DNA of 64,000 bases from positions 28,143,701-28,207,700 of the forward strand of contig OX637391.1 of NCBI GenBank assembly GCA_951799425.1, given 5' to 3'. This stretch comes from Ilex aquifolium (Eukaryota; Streptophyta; Magnoliopsida; Aquifoliales; Aquifoliaceae). Positions 1-12,641 of the stretch are shown piece by piece (positions within the stretch are counted from its first letter, which is position 1; the number at the start of each line of letters is the position of its first letter). The translations under genes were made by a program, and so were the position numbers. Under the pieces are notes generated by a model. The model was not told where the DNA came from, ran no database searches, and was given only the letters and a program-made list of their open reading frames with translations.

Positions 1-2
1 GG

Positions 3-980
3 CTTACTAAGTCGGCACACTTTTTGGCGGTGTGGATGACCTTCACGCTGGAGGAATTTTGCAAGTTATATATACGGGAGATTATCCGGTTGCATGGGGT
101 ACCTGTATCTATAGTATCGGATCGGGATCCCAGGTTTACGGCTCATTTTTGGGAGAGTTTCCAACGAGCCATGGGGACACAGCTGATGATGAGCACTGCT
201 TTTCATCCCCAGACGGACGGTCAGTCTGAGAGGACCATTCAGACATTAGAGGACATGCTACGGGCATGCGTCCTAGATCTCAAGGGTAGCTGGGAAGAAC
301 ACTTACCCTTGGTGGAGTTCGCCTACAACAACAGTTATCAGACGAGCATACAGATGGCACCCTATAAGGCACTATATGGGAGGCCTTGTCGATCTCTGGT
401 TTGTTGGACGGAAGTAGGAGAGAGACCTTCTACGGGTCCGGACTTGGTTAGAGACACCTTAGAGAAGGTGAGCTTGATACGGAAGCGTCTTCTCACGGCT
501 CAGAGCAGGCAGAAGAGCTACGCCGATAGACGGCGGCGACCTCTAGAGTTTGAGGTGAGAGATCATGTCTTCTTGAAGGTGATGCCTACGAGAGGAGTGG
601 TCAGGTTCGGCAAGCGAGGAAAGCTGTCACCGAGGTATATCGGGCCCTTTGAGATACTTGAGAGGGTTGGTACAGTCGCTTACCGGTTGACGTTACCGCC
701 AAACCTATCAGGTGTTCATGCGGTATTCCATGTCTCTATACTCTGGAAATACACCCCAGATCCGACTCATGTGGTGGATTGGGGCGAGCTTGTTATTGAT
801 GCGGATGGGACCTTCGAGGAGGGACCGGTGCGTATCATGGATAGCCGAGATCAGGTTTTGCGAGGCAAGACCGTGAGGCTAGTAAAGGTGTTGTGGTAGC
901 ACCGAGTAGTGGAGGAGGCGACATGGGAGCGCGAGGGCACTCTCCGTACCAATTATCCTTTCTTATTCCAGGATGAATGT
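3..980 (+). pseudogene. Ty3/gypsy chromovirus Pol, C-terminal part (integrase core to chromodomain), 5' cut by window edge
   Basis: The frame is open from base 3. It encodes the end of an integrase that inserts retrotransposon cDNA into chromosomes. Visible are the second catalytic Asp in VSDRDPRF, the catalytic Glu in DGQSER, the FAYNNSYQ motif, the GPFEIL/SGVHAVFHVS C-terminal domain, and a chromodomain start. A TAG at 897-899 follows LVKVLW. The frame reopens directly with HRVVEEATWE and runs to a TAG near 990, so this is one nonsense change inside the chromodomain; the relative at 33180 has Gln there. The first catalytic Asp lies outside the window. LTR 1086-3458 follows in the expected order. 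The likely lineage is Tekay/Del-like; family assignment is firm, lineage is inference. Confidence 0.9.
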
Positions 981-1063
981 ACATTCTTATAGTCCTTAGC
1001 GTTATATGATTGTCGCATATGCATGTGGTTAAATGTGCATGTGTGTGTGAATTTCGGGGACGA

Positions 1064-1085
1064 AATTCTTTTAAGGGGGGAAGAA
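1064..1085 (+). other. Polypurine tract before 3' LTR
   Basis: An AAGGGGGGAAGA purine run immediately precedes the TGTAAAACCC start of the LTR. It follows a GGGGACGAAATTC stretch of the kind found just before the PPT of plant chromoviruses (compare GAGGACGAAACTTTC at 33276). It would prime plus-strand DNA synthesis. Confidence 0.8.
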
Positions 1086-3458
1086 TGTAAAACCCGAGAA
1101 AAATTTAAACTTTTTCTGAAAAAGGGCAAAACGGTAATTTGCCACTATAATGCGTATTTAAAATACTCATGTTTCTAGAGCTCGGATGACACAACGGACT
1201 TCGCCGTTGGATTCGTCTCGCGAAATTTAGTTACCCTGTCAAATTTTGTCGAATTCCTAGATAATCGGATTTTTCGCGTTTTACGAGGCTGTCGAGTCTC
1301 GGGTGACCCAAAAAATGAAATTTTAATAAAATTTTAAATTTTGAAAAATAATTTAAAGAAAGTTGAAATAAAAATATTTGAGCTTGAATCGGAGTGAAAT
1401 TTAATCGTTTCGGGGCGAAAACGGACCCCGGACAAGTGGGGGACACGTCGTGCGACTCGGGCCAAGTGTTTAAAATTATAAATAAGGGTTTAAAATCTGA
1501 TTTTTTGAGATCTTTGTCTTCTGAAAACCAGTGGGCAACGTTGGAGTTGAAGGAGAGAAAGAAAAAGAGAAAATCCAATCTTCTTTCTCGGATTCACAGA
1601 GTTCCGTCGGTCGGATTTCGTCAGACCAAGAGTTAAAGTTCACATACGCGACGAGGGTTACGCTTACGTACCAAGAATGAAGGATTTCACCGAAGATCCA
1701 AAGGGTGGATTTTGGGAAAATCAAAGCTTTGGGCTTGAATCTTGTTCTTGAGGCTTCATACGACTTCTTTACGCTTCAAGAGGTAGGGTTTCCTCCTACT
1801 CGGGGTTTATTTCTAACCTAAGGTGTCCATAGGGTTTATGTGGGCTGTTTTGGACATTTCTAACATTTTTCCATTATGGTTGGTGTTATGGAAATGGGTA
1901 TGATCAATTTTAGTGTGAATTGGTAGTTAGAAATTGCTAGGTTGTGATTTCTAGGATGTTTCGATAATTGGAAATGTAAAAATCATATATTCTGATTTTT
2001 ATTTTATTATTTGAAATGGTCTATATTAAGTCTTGGCTTGATTTGATATATGGAAGTGTTTATGTAATCCCTTGGAGATTGGGATCATGTGGGTATGTGC
2101 CTTGTGTTTTTTTTTATGTGCCTTGTGAATGAAATGTGATATTAGCATGTATTATGTGATAACATTTTGATGAAGTGTTGATATATTCTCTTGAATATAT
2201 TGACCTTGTAACGGATTATGGTGATTATATACATATGATATAAATTGCCATGGTATACATTGATATGTAGAAATTGTTCATTTGGCATGCATTGCAATAT
2301 GGACATGGAATTGACATCACATTCATGGGCATGAGTCATGAGTGTGGGTGTGTGTATGCATGGTTAATCAAACACCATTCTTGGTGATTGATGGGTGGGC
2401 TCGAGAAAGTTGGGTTGAAAATCCGACTGAGTCAGATGGTTGCATGAAAGAAAGAAAAACTTGTGTCGGGTATAGCAAGAAGGGGTAGATCCCCCCCTCG
2501 GGTGCAAGACCCGACGACTTGGTTATACACTCCCCTGTGGTGAAATTCCGGAAAAGTGTAGTATGGTGTACGGAACCGGCAGTATAAAATCCAAAATCCG
2601 TTGCCCAACAAGACACAAGATTTTGATGTACATAAACACTCATTCAATGGGTGACATCCACCAATGACTTGATTTTTTAAACACATGATTTCAATTTAAA
2701 CGGTCATTGGATGTATTTTCCATCAGTTAATGGGGTTACTACACATTGGCATGTCATTGTGTTGGGGGAGTCGGTGATGACTCGGGTTAAAGGTGCATGA
2801 GTGAGTCCCATCTCATTTCATAGCATGGCATGGTAGATTTCAATATAGAGTTGCATATTCTTACTTGGAATGTTGATGTGAATACGAAATGTTGAATGTG
2901 AACATTGCATGTGCACTTAGGTGGGGAGTAGCCTCTGTAGGAAATTACTCTACTGGGCGTTGCTCACCCTATACGGGAAAACATTTCAGGTGGGGGAAAT
3001 ACATCGGCGGATGGCTCCAATTTGGACCCTCATTTTTGAAGAAAGCCGAATGTGGATTTATTTTGTATTAATGTAAAACACTTGTGAAAATTTTGTTTTG
3101 GGCATGTAATCTTTTGCACATAATTGTAATAGAACTTATATGGACTATTGTTAAAATAATCTTGCATGTTTTGATTTAAGTATGGATAGTTGGACCCGGT
3201 GTGGCCAATGTTTACTTATAAATGGACCCGGTGCGGTCATTGCTTTATATTGGGCCTCGGATGGGTCATTTGAATATATATTGCACAGGTTGAGTTTTGG
3301 GTAGAGCTCCCCGTACAAAGGAGACTCTGCCCGATTTTTGTTCAATTATGGAGCCCGATAAATGGGGCATAACGGCGGGATATCGAGTTATTCGATATCC
3401 ACGGGTATTCCGCAGGTTGATGGGTAATCAACGGACTCCCGGATTTTGGGGCGTCACA
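1086..3458 (+). repeat. 3' LTR of the chromovirus entering from the left (2373 bp)
   Basis: The LTR starts TGTAAAACCC right after the PPT and ends GGGGCGTCACA, where the Athila-like gag sequence begins. The same ends occur in the solo LTR 5969-8368, which is a diverged member of the same family. The segment contains no credible gene; its short ORFs are not conserved between the two copies. The 5-bp flank on the right is CCCAC; the left flank is outside the window, so the TSD cannot be tested. Confidence 0.85.
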
Positions 3459-4598
3459 CCCACAGTCCAATCCACAAGGGTTTTCACAAAACCCACCTTA
3501 ACAAGGGTTTGGTCAACAAGGACCACCTAACTCTCCTACCTACCAACTTCTTCACAAGAGAAATTTGAAGGATGTCGTGTATCAATTCATTCAAAAGCCA
3601 AACCACAATCATCAAACCGCCGTTACTTTTAATGACATTCGGACTCAAATCACTAAGTTGACCAATGCTATAGGGTCGTCCCAACAAGAGAAAGGGAAAT
3701 TTTCTGCTCAACCCTAAGAAAACCCAATGGGTCAACATGTGATTGAATCGTCCGACACTACCAAAGAGAGTTGTGAGCAACTCAAGGCGATCACCACCCT
3801 TAGGAGTGGTAAGGAAATAGATACAATCATTTTGCCTAAAGTCTCACCCAAAACCAAATTGGAAAATAAAAAAGACACTAAGGGTAGCTTTGAGAAGGGT
3901 GAAACACTTGAAAAACAAAAGATTGTTGACTTGAATATGCATGATTGTCCTATCCCAGCCCCTTTTCCCCAACATTTGAAGTCACTGGCTCAAGTTGCTA
4001 ACTATTCTGATATTATTAAAATGTTTAAGCAGGTGAAGATAAATATTCCTCTCCTTGATGCCATCAAACAAATACCCTCTTGTGCAAAGATATTGAAATA
4101 TTTGTGCACCATGAAGAGGAAGTTGAATGTGCACAAGAAGACATTCCTCACCGAGCAAGTGAGTTCCATTTTGAGGACCAACACCCCACCCAAGTTCAAG
4201 GATCCCGACTGCCCGACCATTTTCATAACCATCGGGAATTGCCGTGTGGAGTAACCGTTACTAGACTTGGAAGCAAGTGTCAACCTCCTACCTTTTTCGA
4301 TGTATCGACAATTACAACTTGAGGAGTTGAAGCCAACCCCAATCAACTAGCAGATCGAAGCGTGAGAACACCAAGGGGAGTAGTTGAGGATGTTTTAGTT
4401 CTAGTGGACAAATTTTATTTTATCATTGAATTTATTGTACTTGACACTCACCCCGTTGCTAATCCTAGTTCACAGATTCCTGTAATATTAGGTAGGCCTT
4501 TCCTTGTTACATCTAATGGTATGATAAATTGCGGGAATGGTCTAATGAAGCTTATATTTAGAAACATGATAGTGGATCTCAACTTGTTCAACCTTTGA
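3459..4598 (+). pseudogene. Athila-like gag C-terminus and aspartic protease, broken
   Basis: Translation gives a gag-like tail (3550-3720), a linker with ITTLRSGKEID near 3800, then a protease region with ITIGNC, a catalytic-site motif and PVILGRPFL near 4480. Together these are diagnostic of Athila-group Ty3/gypsy elements. The protease active site normally reads D-x-G-A-S; here it is DLEAS (4264-4278), Glu replacing the invariant Gly. A stop follows CRVE (4252-4254), there is a frame change before 4362, and a stop at 4596-4598. The left edge was cut by insertion of the chromovirus ending at 3458. This is an old non-functional copy. Confidence 0.8.
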
Positions 4599-5968
4599 AA
4601 GCAACTAGGGGATGATGAGGAAGTCCATGAGGTCAATCGGATTGACACTTTGGTGGAGGATCACATAGATTTACTTTTCAATGCCAAATTGGAGGAGGAA
4701 AAGTTTATTGAAGATGAGGAACCGAAAAGTTTGCAATGGGTGGGGAATTGGACCCCAACATTTGAAAAACTTCCACCACAAGAGAAGAAGATTTTTCCAT
4801 CAACTATGCAAACACCCATCTTGGAGTTGAAGCCATTGCAATCTACAATCAAATATGCATTTATGGGGGAGCACAAAACATTTTCAGTGGTGATAAGCTC
4901 TTCTTTGGAGCCAAGGCAAGCATAGGAGTTGTTGCAAGTCTTGAGGAAGCATAAAGGAGCCAGCGGTTGGACAATAACCGATATCAAGGGAATTAGCCCT
5001 CTCATTTGCACTCACAGAATCTATCTAGAAGAAGACTCCAATCCATCCCGACAACCACAACGAAGGCTAAATCCTATCATGAAGGATGTGGTGAGAGATG
5101 AAGTGCTCAAGCTACTTGACATGGGCATTATTTTTGCAATTGCCGACAGTAAATGGGTTAGTCCCACGCAAGTAGTACCAAAGAAGTCAGGAGTCACTGT
5201 GGTAGCAAATGAGGAGAATTGATTCCAACAAGGGTAGTCACTGGTTGGAGAGTTTGCATCGATTATCGGAAGCTCAACTCATGCACTTGAAATGATCACT
5301 TTCCCTTGCCATTCCTCGATCAAGTGTTGGAGAGGGTAGCCGGGCATATTTTCTATTGCTTCTTGGTTGGCTACTCTGGGTATAATCAGATAAAGATCTC
5401 CTTGGAGGATCAAGAGAAGACCACATTCACGTGCCCCTTTGGTACTTATGCCTATCGCCAAATGCCATTTGGTTTGTGCAATGCCCCAGGAACCTTTCAA
5501 AGACGTATGATGGGGATATTCAGCGACATGGTGGAGAAGATCGTGGAGGTCTTCATGGATGATTTTCAGTGTTTGGGGACTCTTTTGGAGGATGCTTGAA
5601 AAAATTGGAGAGAGTTCTAAAGAGATGTGAATAGAAGAATTTGGTGATAAATTGGAAAAAGTGTCACTTCATGGTAACACAAGGGATTGTGCTTGGACAC
5701 ATTGTGTCCGCAAGGGGAATTGAAGTGGATAAATCTAAAGTGGAAGCAATTTCCAACCTACCCACTCCAAGGGTCGTCAAGGACATTAGGTCATTTCTTG
5801 GCCATGCAGGTTTTTATCGTCGATTCATTAAGGATTTTAGTGAATTGGCAAGACCTTTGACCAATTTGCTAGTAAAATATGTTTCCTTTGTGTGGTCAGA
5901 TGATTGTGAGGCATCTTTCAAAAAACTAAAAAGCATGCTTACTTCACCTCCAATCATGCGACCACCCA
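4599..5968 (+). pseudogene. Athila-like reverse transcriptase, broken
   Basis: RT motifs are in order: HRIYLEED and QRRLNP (about 5010-5075), VSPTQVVPKK (5158-5190), DYRKLN (5262-5280), TFTCPFGTYAYRQMPFGLCNAP (5420-5490), FMDD (5552-5563), then the connection domain FLGHAGFYRRFIKDFSE (5790-5845). Reading frames change at least twice between 4929 and 5641, and there are stops at 4923-4925 and near 5597. The first RT catalytic Asp is lost: the usual LDGYSG reads LVGYSG (Val codon 5366-5368). Coding sequence is interrupted at 5968 by a solo LTR and resumes at 8374. The element is inactive. Confidence 0.88.
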
Positions 5969-8368
5969 TGTAAAACTCTAGAAAATTTAAACTTTTGTGA
6001 AAAAGGGCAAAACGGTAAATTGCCACTACGGTACAGGTTGTAAACCTGAATTTTTCTAGAACTCGGATGACAAAACGGACGTCACCGTCGGATTCGTCTC
6101 GCGAAATCTAGTTGTCCTGTCAAATTTCATTAAATTCCGAGTTAGTCAGATTTTTCGCGTTTTACGAGGCGGTCGGACATCGGGAGACCCAAAAACGAAA
6201 TTCTGAATAAAATTTTAAATTTTGGGGAAATAAATGACGGCAAGTTAAAATAAAAATATTTTAAACTTGAACCGGATCGAAATTTAATCGTTTCGGGGCT
6301 AAAACGGACCCAGGAAATAAGGGCCGTGTGGCGCATTGTGGGCCAAGTATTTAAAGAGTATTTAAAGGGGAGAAAATCTGATTTTCTCCCCATTTGTTCA
6401 GCCGGTTTTAGCATGAGAAAGAAGAGATGGAAAGACTAGGTTTTCTCCACCTTCTCTCTAAGATCCTCGTCTCCACGGAGCTCAAATCAACTCAAGCCAA
6501 GAGGAAGAATTGTTCTCCTCTTCAAGGGCTACAAAACCCTACCAAGAAGGACGAATTTCACCGAAGTTCCAAAATCGAGCTTGGAGAAATCAAGGGTTTT
6601 GGGCAAAATAGAGATTCTTGAAGGTGTCTACCAAGTGGGTTTACGCTTCAAGAGGTAGGGTTTCCTCCTACTAAGGTTTATTTCAAACCTATAATGTTTT
6701 AATGAAATAGTTAGGATGATAGGATGTGTATCTTTTGCTTATTGTTGTGAAATTGGGTGAAATGGGTAAAGATCAATTCTAATTGGATTGGTAATTAGAA
6801 GTTTCTAAATGAAATTTCTAGGATTGAGTATATGAAATTAACCCAATATGACTCTTGGGCTATGTGAATTGTGGGCATGCTATGTGTTTATATTATGCCT
6901 TGAGAATTGAAGTGTGTTATTACTTGATTATGTGATGACATGCTTAGGTGTTGATTAAGGTAAAATGTTGATATATATACATGCTTGTGACATATTGACA
7001 TTGTAAAGAAATATGGGAATTATATGCTTATGATATGATTTTGCCATGAAGCATGAGAAATGCGTTGATAATGTTCATATGTCACTCATACCATATCGAA
7101 CATTGTATTATTGTCGCAATGGAGCATCACATTGCATATGCACGGGAACATCGCATTTTAGTGGGTGTGTGTGCATGGTTGTTGTCTTCACCACGCGTGG
7201 TGGATGACGAGTGGGCTCGGGTAATATGGGTCGATGACCTAGTCGAGTTGCACGGTTTGCATGGTTGATAGGGTTGGGGTAGCAAGAAGGGCTAGAGAAT
7301 CCCTCGGGTGAGAGACCCGGTGATTGGATACGCACTCCGTTGGTATATGAGCCCATAAAGTGTGTCGGTGTACGCGGAACCGTTGGTGGAAGTCCATGAA
7401 TTCCGTGTAGGTTGGATGACCTTTGGTGTGAGTCCATGAACATCCACCCCTATAAAGACTCTAGAATGAAATGTCATTTGATGTGCAACATAAATGACGG
7501 AATGGTACACATTGGCACTTGCATGTGTAGAGGAGCCGGGAAGGGCTCGGTTGATATGCATGAGTGGGTCTCACCTCATTCCATAGCATGGCATTGCAAA
7601 TTCCATCATTGAATATAATTCCTTGCTTTGAATGTTATGAATTGTTGATTTTGGCATGTAAACATTTCATATGCATTTAGGTTGGGGAGTAGCCTCATTA
7701 GGAGATACCCTATTGAGCGTGGCTCACCCTTTGTGGGAAAAATATTTCAGGTGCGGGGTTTACACCGGCGGACGGCTCCCATTTCGAGCCTCAAGGTTGA
7801 AGAAAGCCGACTTGTGGCTTTTATGTTATTTTGTGAAGCTTTTGTAAGAATTCCATTTTGATATGTAAAAATATGGAATCAATTGTAATAGAACTTGTAC
7901 AAACCATGTTTTATATGGAAATCCTTGTCAAACATGTATTTGATGAATTGGGAAAGGTTTTGAATGGATTGGAAATGAAAAAGGGTTGAAAATGGCAAAA
8001 CTGGGCAGAGAGTACCGGTACCCCCTTTCCAGTAGGTTAACAGTACCGGTACTGTGTACCGGTACATCGGGGTACCGGTACACTCTCCAAAATTTATTGA
8101 TTTTTAAATTGCTTTGCCCTATCTTCAATCTATGTTTTCCCTTCCTCCAATGGTGTAAATGGACTATAATGGAGTATAAATCAAGGTGCGTTGGGTCTTG
8201 GTTGAACCAAATGAATAATTGATTCCAATTTACAGTTGTGGGTTATGATTCCGGTTAAAGGAATGTTATTTGACATGGTGTCGGGTTTAAGGTACATTCA
8301 CGGATACTTCCGCGGGTTGACGGTTGGTCAACGGTTAATATAGGACCCCCGGAAAATGGGGCGTCACA
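5969..8368 (+). mobile_element. Chromovirus solo LTR (2400 bp) with TSD ACCCA, inserted in Athila-like pol
   Basis: The LTR starts TGTAAAACTC and ends GGGGCGTCACA. It is flanked on both sides by ACCCA (5964-5968 and 8369-8373), an exact 5-bp target-site duplication. Without the LTR and one TSD copy, the RNase H frame on the two sides is in register. There is no interior, PBS or PPT, so this is a solo LTR left by LTR-LTR recombination. It is related to LTR 1086-3458 but adds a GTACCGGTAC palindrome cluster at 8011-8092. Orientation is inferred from alignment with that LTR. Confidence 0.92.
8011..8092. repeat. GTACCGGTAC palindrome cluster in the solo LTR
   Basis: Four copies of a decamer or near-decamer with TACCGGTA cores lie within about 80 bp. 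The sister LTR at 1086-3458 has no equivalent, so the cluster was gained or lost between family members. Confidence 0.8.
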
Positions 8369-8373
8369 ACCCA

Positions 8374-9182
8374 AGTGGGAATTACCATTTGAGCTCATGT
8401 GTGACGTGAGTGATTACGTGGTCGGCGGAGTGCTAGGTCAAAGGGAAGACAAAAGGCCATACATAATATATTATGCTAGCAAAACTCTAAATGAAGCACA
8501 AATGAATTACACTACCACTAAAAAAGAGTTGTTAGCTGTAGTATTTGCATTGGATAAATTTAGCTCATACAACATTGGTTCGCCTATTGTAGTCTACACT
8601 GATTTCTCTGCTTTGAAGTATTTGTTGTCTAAGCAAGACGCTAAATCGAGACTCACTAGGTGGATCCTCCTCCTTCAAGAATTCAACCTGATCATCAAGG
8701 ACAAGAAAGGAGTCAAGAATGTGGTGGCAGACTATTTGTCACGAATTTTCGTCCAAGACGCCGAAGAGCACATCCTTATCCCTAATTTTTTCCCCAATGA
8801 GCATTTATTTTCTATTCATTCAGTTTGTCCGTGGTATGCTGATATTTGTAGTTTTCTTGCCATAGGACAAATACCACCACATTAGAGCCCAGAAGATAAG
8901 AGGAGATTCATGGCGGATGTGAAGTACTTCTACTTCGACAACCCGTGCCTGTTAAACTATTGCCCTGATCAAGTCATGAGGAGGTGCGTACTGGAAAATG
9001 AACAATGTGATGTCTTTTCCTTCTACCATTTTGAGGCGTGTGGTGGGAACTTCTCTTCCAAGAAAACTTCAGCTAAGATATTACAAAGTGATTTTTATTG
9101 GCCTTCATTGATTAAAGATTGTGTTTCATTTTGCAAACAATGTGAAAGGTGTCAAATGTGTTGGAACGAAAATCCCAAGAGC
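8374..9182 (+). pseudogene. Athila-like RNase H and start of integrase, truncated
   Basis: This continues the element split at 5968. RNase H is recognisable from WELPFELMCDVSDY, GGVLGQR, YYASKTLNEAQMNYTTTKKELLAVVFALDKF, YTDFSALKYLL and VVADYLSR; its catalytic D-E-D-D positions appear present. After a stop at 8883-8885 the frame reopens into the integrase zinc-binding domain, where FYHFEACGGNFSSKKT, ILQSDFYWP and FCKQCERCQ are visible. The usual GGHFSSKKT histidine is Asn. Sequence ends abruptly at the copia LTR starting at 9183; the rest of the integrase was not found. Confidence 0.88.
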
Positions 9183-10477
9183 TGTTAACAACGCGTAGGT
9201 ATCGAATATCAAAATTTTTTCTTTCATACCATACAAGGCAAAATTAGGGTTTACCTTTGAGATCTCTGGAAATTGATCTCGTCTCAGCACAAACATAGCA
9301 CAGAATCAACAAGCAACCGAAGGACAGCTCGACGAACCTCGCGGCCTTCTGTCGTATATCCCTAAATGTCAGAATCCAGATGCAGTGTGGGTTGTCAAGA
9401 CCTCCGAATCCTTGCCCTCTCTTTCAGCCTCTAAAAAACGTGAGTAAAGAATAGATGTTGAATAAGAGAGCCTAGACGTCTATATATAGGCTACGACAGA
9501 GACCCTAAGGAGAAATAAGGACCGGGCTTCCAATGGGCTTAGAAATCCTATGTTCAACCCAGAACAAATATCCTACAGCCCATTAATAATAAGTTAGTCC
9601 ACTAAAGATTTATTATTGATCTCTTGAGCCTTATTTCAAAATTATATTCGAGCTCCTTATTATTATATGCTTAATAATTTCCCCTCGTTTAAGATTACAG
9701 ATGTCCATCAATCAGATAAATTACTGACAATTATATTTAATTGACTTCTTTTATTCCTTGAGACCTTATCACTCAACTTATTTGTTATGTCGGATAATTA
9801 AATCCACCTGCAGGGTTTGACATAGAAAAAACTTATTAGGTTCCTCAAGAGGATATTATCAACCCATTTAAATACTAGGACGCGGTTTCCTTTAATATTT
9901 AATTTTCACCATACAAATAATATTGTCTCCTAATTCACCGAGCTTATTGACACAATATGAATCTCACCCTTTGATGAATTAAAGTGACAAACATTAGATG
10001 AACGTGGCAATTAAATATTTTGAGATTAAGAACATAAGCAATCATAATAATCATGAGGTATTTATTATCTTATTGAATCAGTAAAAGATAATAACATCAA
10101 CATGGGTCTGCTCAATACACAAAAGTATACTAGTGCAATAATTCGAGACGTCAAATAGTCTCCTACAGTCAAGATAGAATATGCCAAAATATTACACTAC
10201 AATCATACCAATGGCGTGTCCAATTCCATCTAGGATTGTGAACATATACTCATATTATACAAGGATTCGATAATCTAGTCTTCTGTGTATAAGCCGAACT
10301 CTACACACCAAATTATCTACAATATAAAATATAAGACACACATGCATACCATATATTAAATATAATGCAAATATTTTGCCCATACAGATTCTCAATAAAA
10401 TGGAAAGAACAAAATTTTATTAATTAATAAAACGAGTTTCACTACAAAAAGTAAGCTTTTGGTATACTACTCTATCA
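9183..10477 (-). repeat. 3' LTR of minus-strand Ty1/copia element (1295 bp)
   Basis: Read on the minus strand, the LTR starts TGATAGAGTAGTATACC at 10477, next to a polypurine tract, and ends GTTAACA at 9183, where Athila-like coding sequence is cut. A 134-bp copy of its first part sits in the opposite orientation at 23595-23730. The left flank is AGAGC; no matching right flank was found, because the copia 5' end is missing. No gene is visible. Confidence 0.82.
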
Positions 10478-10489
10478 ATTCTCCCACTT
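10478..10489 (-). other. Copia polypurine tract
   Basis: On the minus strand this reads AAGTGGGAGAAT between the end of the RNase H frame and the LTR. That is the position and composition of a plus-strand primer. Confidence 0.7.
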
Positions 10490-10493
10490 ATAC

Positions 10494-11046
10494 TCAAAGC
10501 CAAGCTATCATACGTCTAACTACCATTCCCTCCACATGACTATCAAAAGTCTTTGCTGGTAAGCTCTTTGTGAAGGGATCTGCCAAGTTGTTTGCTGATG
10601 CAATCTTGGTCACCACTACATCACCTCTTCCCACGATATCTCGTATAAGGTGATATTTGCGCTCAATGTGCTTCCCCTTCTTATGGGTTACTGGCTTCTT
10701 CGAGTTAGAAACCACTCCGCTATTGTCACAATAGAGTGTAATAGCCGATTTTATTAAGGGTACCACTTCTAAATCCATTAGGAAGTTTCTAAGCCAAACT
10801 GCCTCTTTGGCTACTTTAGAAGCCGCCATGTACTCGACCTCCATGATGGAATCAGCGATACAAGATTTCTTGATACTCCTCCAACTTATGGCTCCACCTC
10901 CTAGAGTAAACACATATCCAGAAGTTGAATTTCTAGAATCCCTATCTGACTGAAAATCAGAGTCCGTGTACTTGGTGGGTGCTAGACTATCTACCTGGTA
11001 AACTAACATATAATCTCTTGTTCTTTTCAGGTACTTGAGAATTTGC
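10494..11046 (-). pseudogene. Ty1/copia Pol, RNase H domain (3' part of split pol)
   Basis: The domain carries copia RNase H hallmarks: YTDSDFQSDRDSRNSTSGYVF, GGGAISW, EVEYMAAS, LYCDNSGVV, HKKGKHIERKYHLIRDIV and NLADPFTKSLP. It removes RNA from the RNA:DNA hybrid during reverse transcription. The frame is open to the element's C-terminus. Upstream on the minus strand it is interrupted at 11047-11051 by the TSD of the TR-GAG-like insertion and resumes at 15300. Lineage looks TNT1/Tork-like from the C-terminal motif; that is tentative. Confidence 0.9.
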
Positions 11047-11051
11047 TTTAC

Positions 11052-12344
11052 TGCTTGGATGTAGTTCACCCTAATCTCCGAACACGAACCCTCAATGTGT
11101 ACATGTCATATGTGTGTAGGTGAGTGTCACTCTCCCTCGGGTTCGATGCTAGAAATGGAGAAAACATGTGTGTGAATGAAAATGTGTGTGTGTGCAAAAG
11201 TACTCCCCAAGTGTAGAGAGACTTGCAATGTCGTGTTTTACTTGGACTGGGTATTCCAAGGTCGTCTCCTCAGGGAAGGAAATGTCAAGTGTGGTGAAAG
11301 TGATTTTGTAAAAATAGAAAACTATAAAATCTTGTGATTTGTGTTTTTGTGAGTTTTGTTTTGAGAAATATGCAAGAAAATAAGGTTGGCTAATCCATAG
11401 AGGTCATTCCAATGGGAATGCCAAATCAACTCAATTCATTCAACCAATGGTGTCTAGGTGTTTGATTGATTCGTAGGAAGTGAAGGACTAATGTGGAGGT
11501 GTTGGGCTCTAGCATATCCTGTGACAAGTCTACGGTGTATCATGAGCTCACAATCATGTCCGCACTTAACCTAGTCAAACCAAACCACTTTACATTACGA
11601 GGAAAAATAAACGAGAGTCGATTTCACATACCCAAGAGGAAATTCCCCTTGGATTAGCCAACTAAAAGTCTAGCTACTCAGAGTAAAAACAAGAACAAAC
11701 ATAATGTAAAGAGACATGGTAGTGAAATGGAACATAGTACTTGTATTAATGAAAGAAAAGGATTAAACTACAAGAACAAGATCATTCATACCCAAAAACA
11801 AAGTTAAAGAGAAAACCCAACTGTAGAAATGGAAATACAAAAACATTAAGCTAAACTTGATTACAACTTGAAATAAATGAGTTTAAAGCTTACGACAATG
11901 AAAATGGTGAAGAAAATGCAAAAATCCAACTTTCTCTCTCTACAACTTCATCTTCTTCCTTAAAACTTCTCTCTCTATACTACTCCTAAGCTTAGGTAGC
12001 CTCCTCCCAAATGCTTGTGTAAAAATCTGAATATATGGTGTAAGACTTGCTGAATTTCATCCATCACCCCCTCCTAGCATGTGTGAACTCAGTTGTAATG
12101 AGTGGGGAGAGGTTGGACACTCCAACAAGCAAAAAAGGCCAAACATGGCTCCTCCCACGCTTACCCAACCACCCATCTTCTCTCTCTTGCTTCTCCCCCA
12201 TGTCTCTCACTTCAAATCTGAATTTTTGGGGTTAGGAGAGCATCATGGGGTGTCAATTGTGTTAAGGTATAGTCTGGATGAGCAGAGGTGGGTCCCCCGA
12301 AGTTGGTGGAGTCGTGTGAGCAAGTTCTGGCATTTCTAGGCAAA
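11052..12344 (-). repeat. 3' LTR of the TR-GAG-like element, U3 start deleted
   Basis: It matches 13622-14945 closely but stops at TTTCTAGGCAAA. In the 5' LTR that string is followed at once by the CCTACCGGTAGG palindromes and the CATAACTTTT segment. Since a newly made element has identical LTRs, the loss happened after insertion. Confidence 0.85.
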
Positions 12345-12641
12345 TCATGCAATGAGAAAAATGAAAGTAACATGGGAAATAAAATACCCCCATTTTTTTT
12401 ATATATAAACATTAAAGAGAAAATGAAACACAAAAAAGCTTGTTTACACCCCCAACTTAGACTCGAACATGATATTGAATAAGATTTGTTATGATGATGT
12501 TCAAAATGAATTGAGTCCAAATTAGGAAGAGGTAAACAACTTCATGCTAAAATCTACACTACAACCTCATGAAAATAAAAATATAACAATAAAAGAAATC
12601 TAACTACTATGTACAAGAAAATAAAATAAAAAGGACTCATG
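12345..12641. other. 3' untranslated interior of the TR-GAG-like element
   Basis: AT-rich sequence between the deleted LTR edge and the end of the gag-like ORF. No convincing polypurine tract or gene remains; the deletion that removed the LTR start probably took it. Confidence 0.5.
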
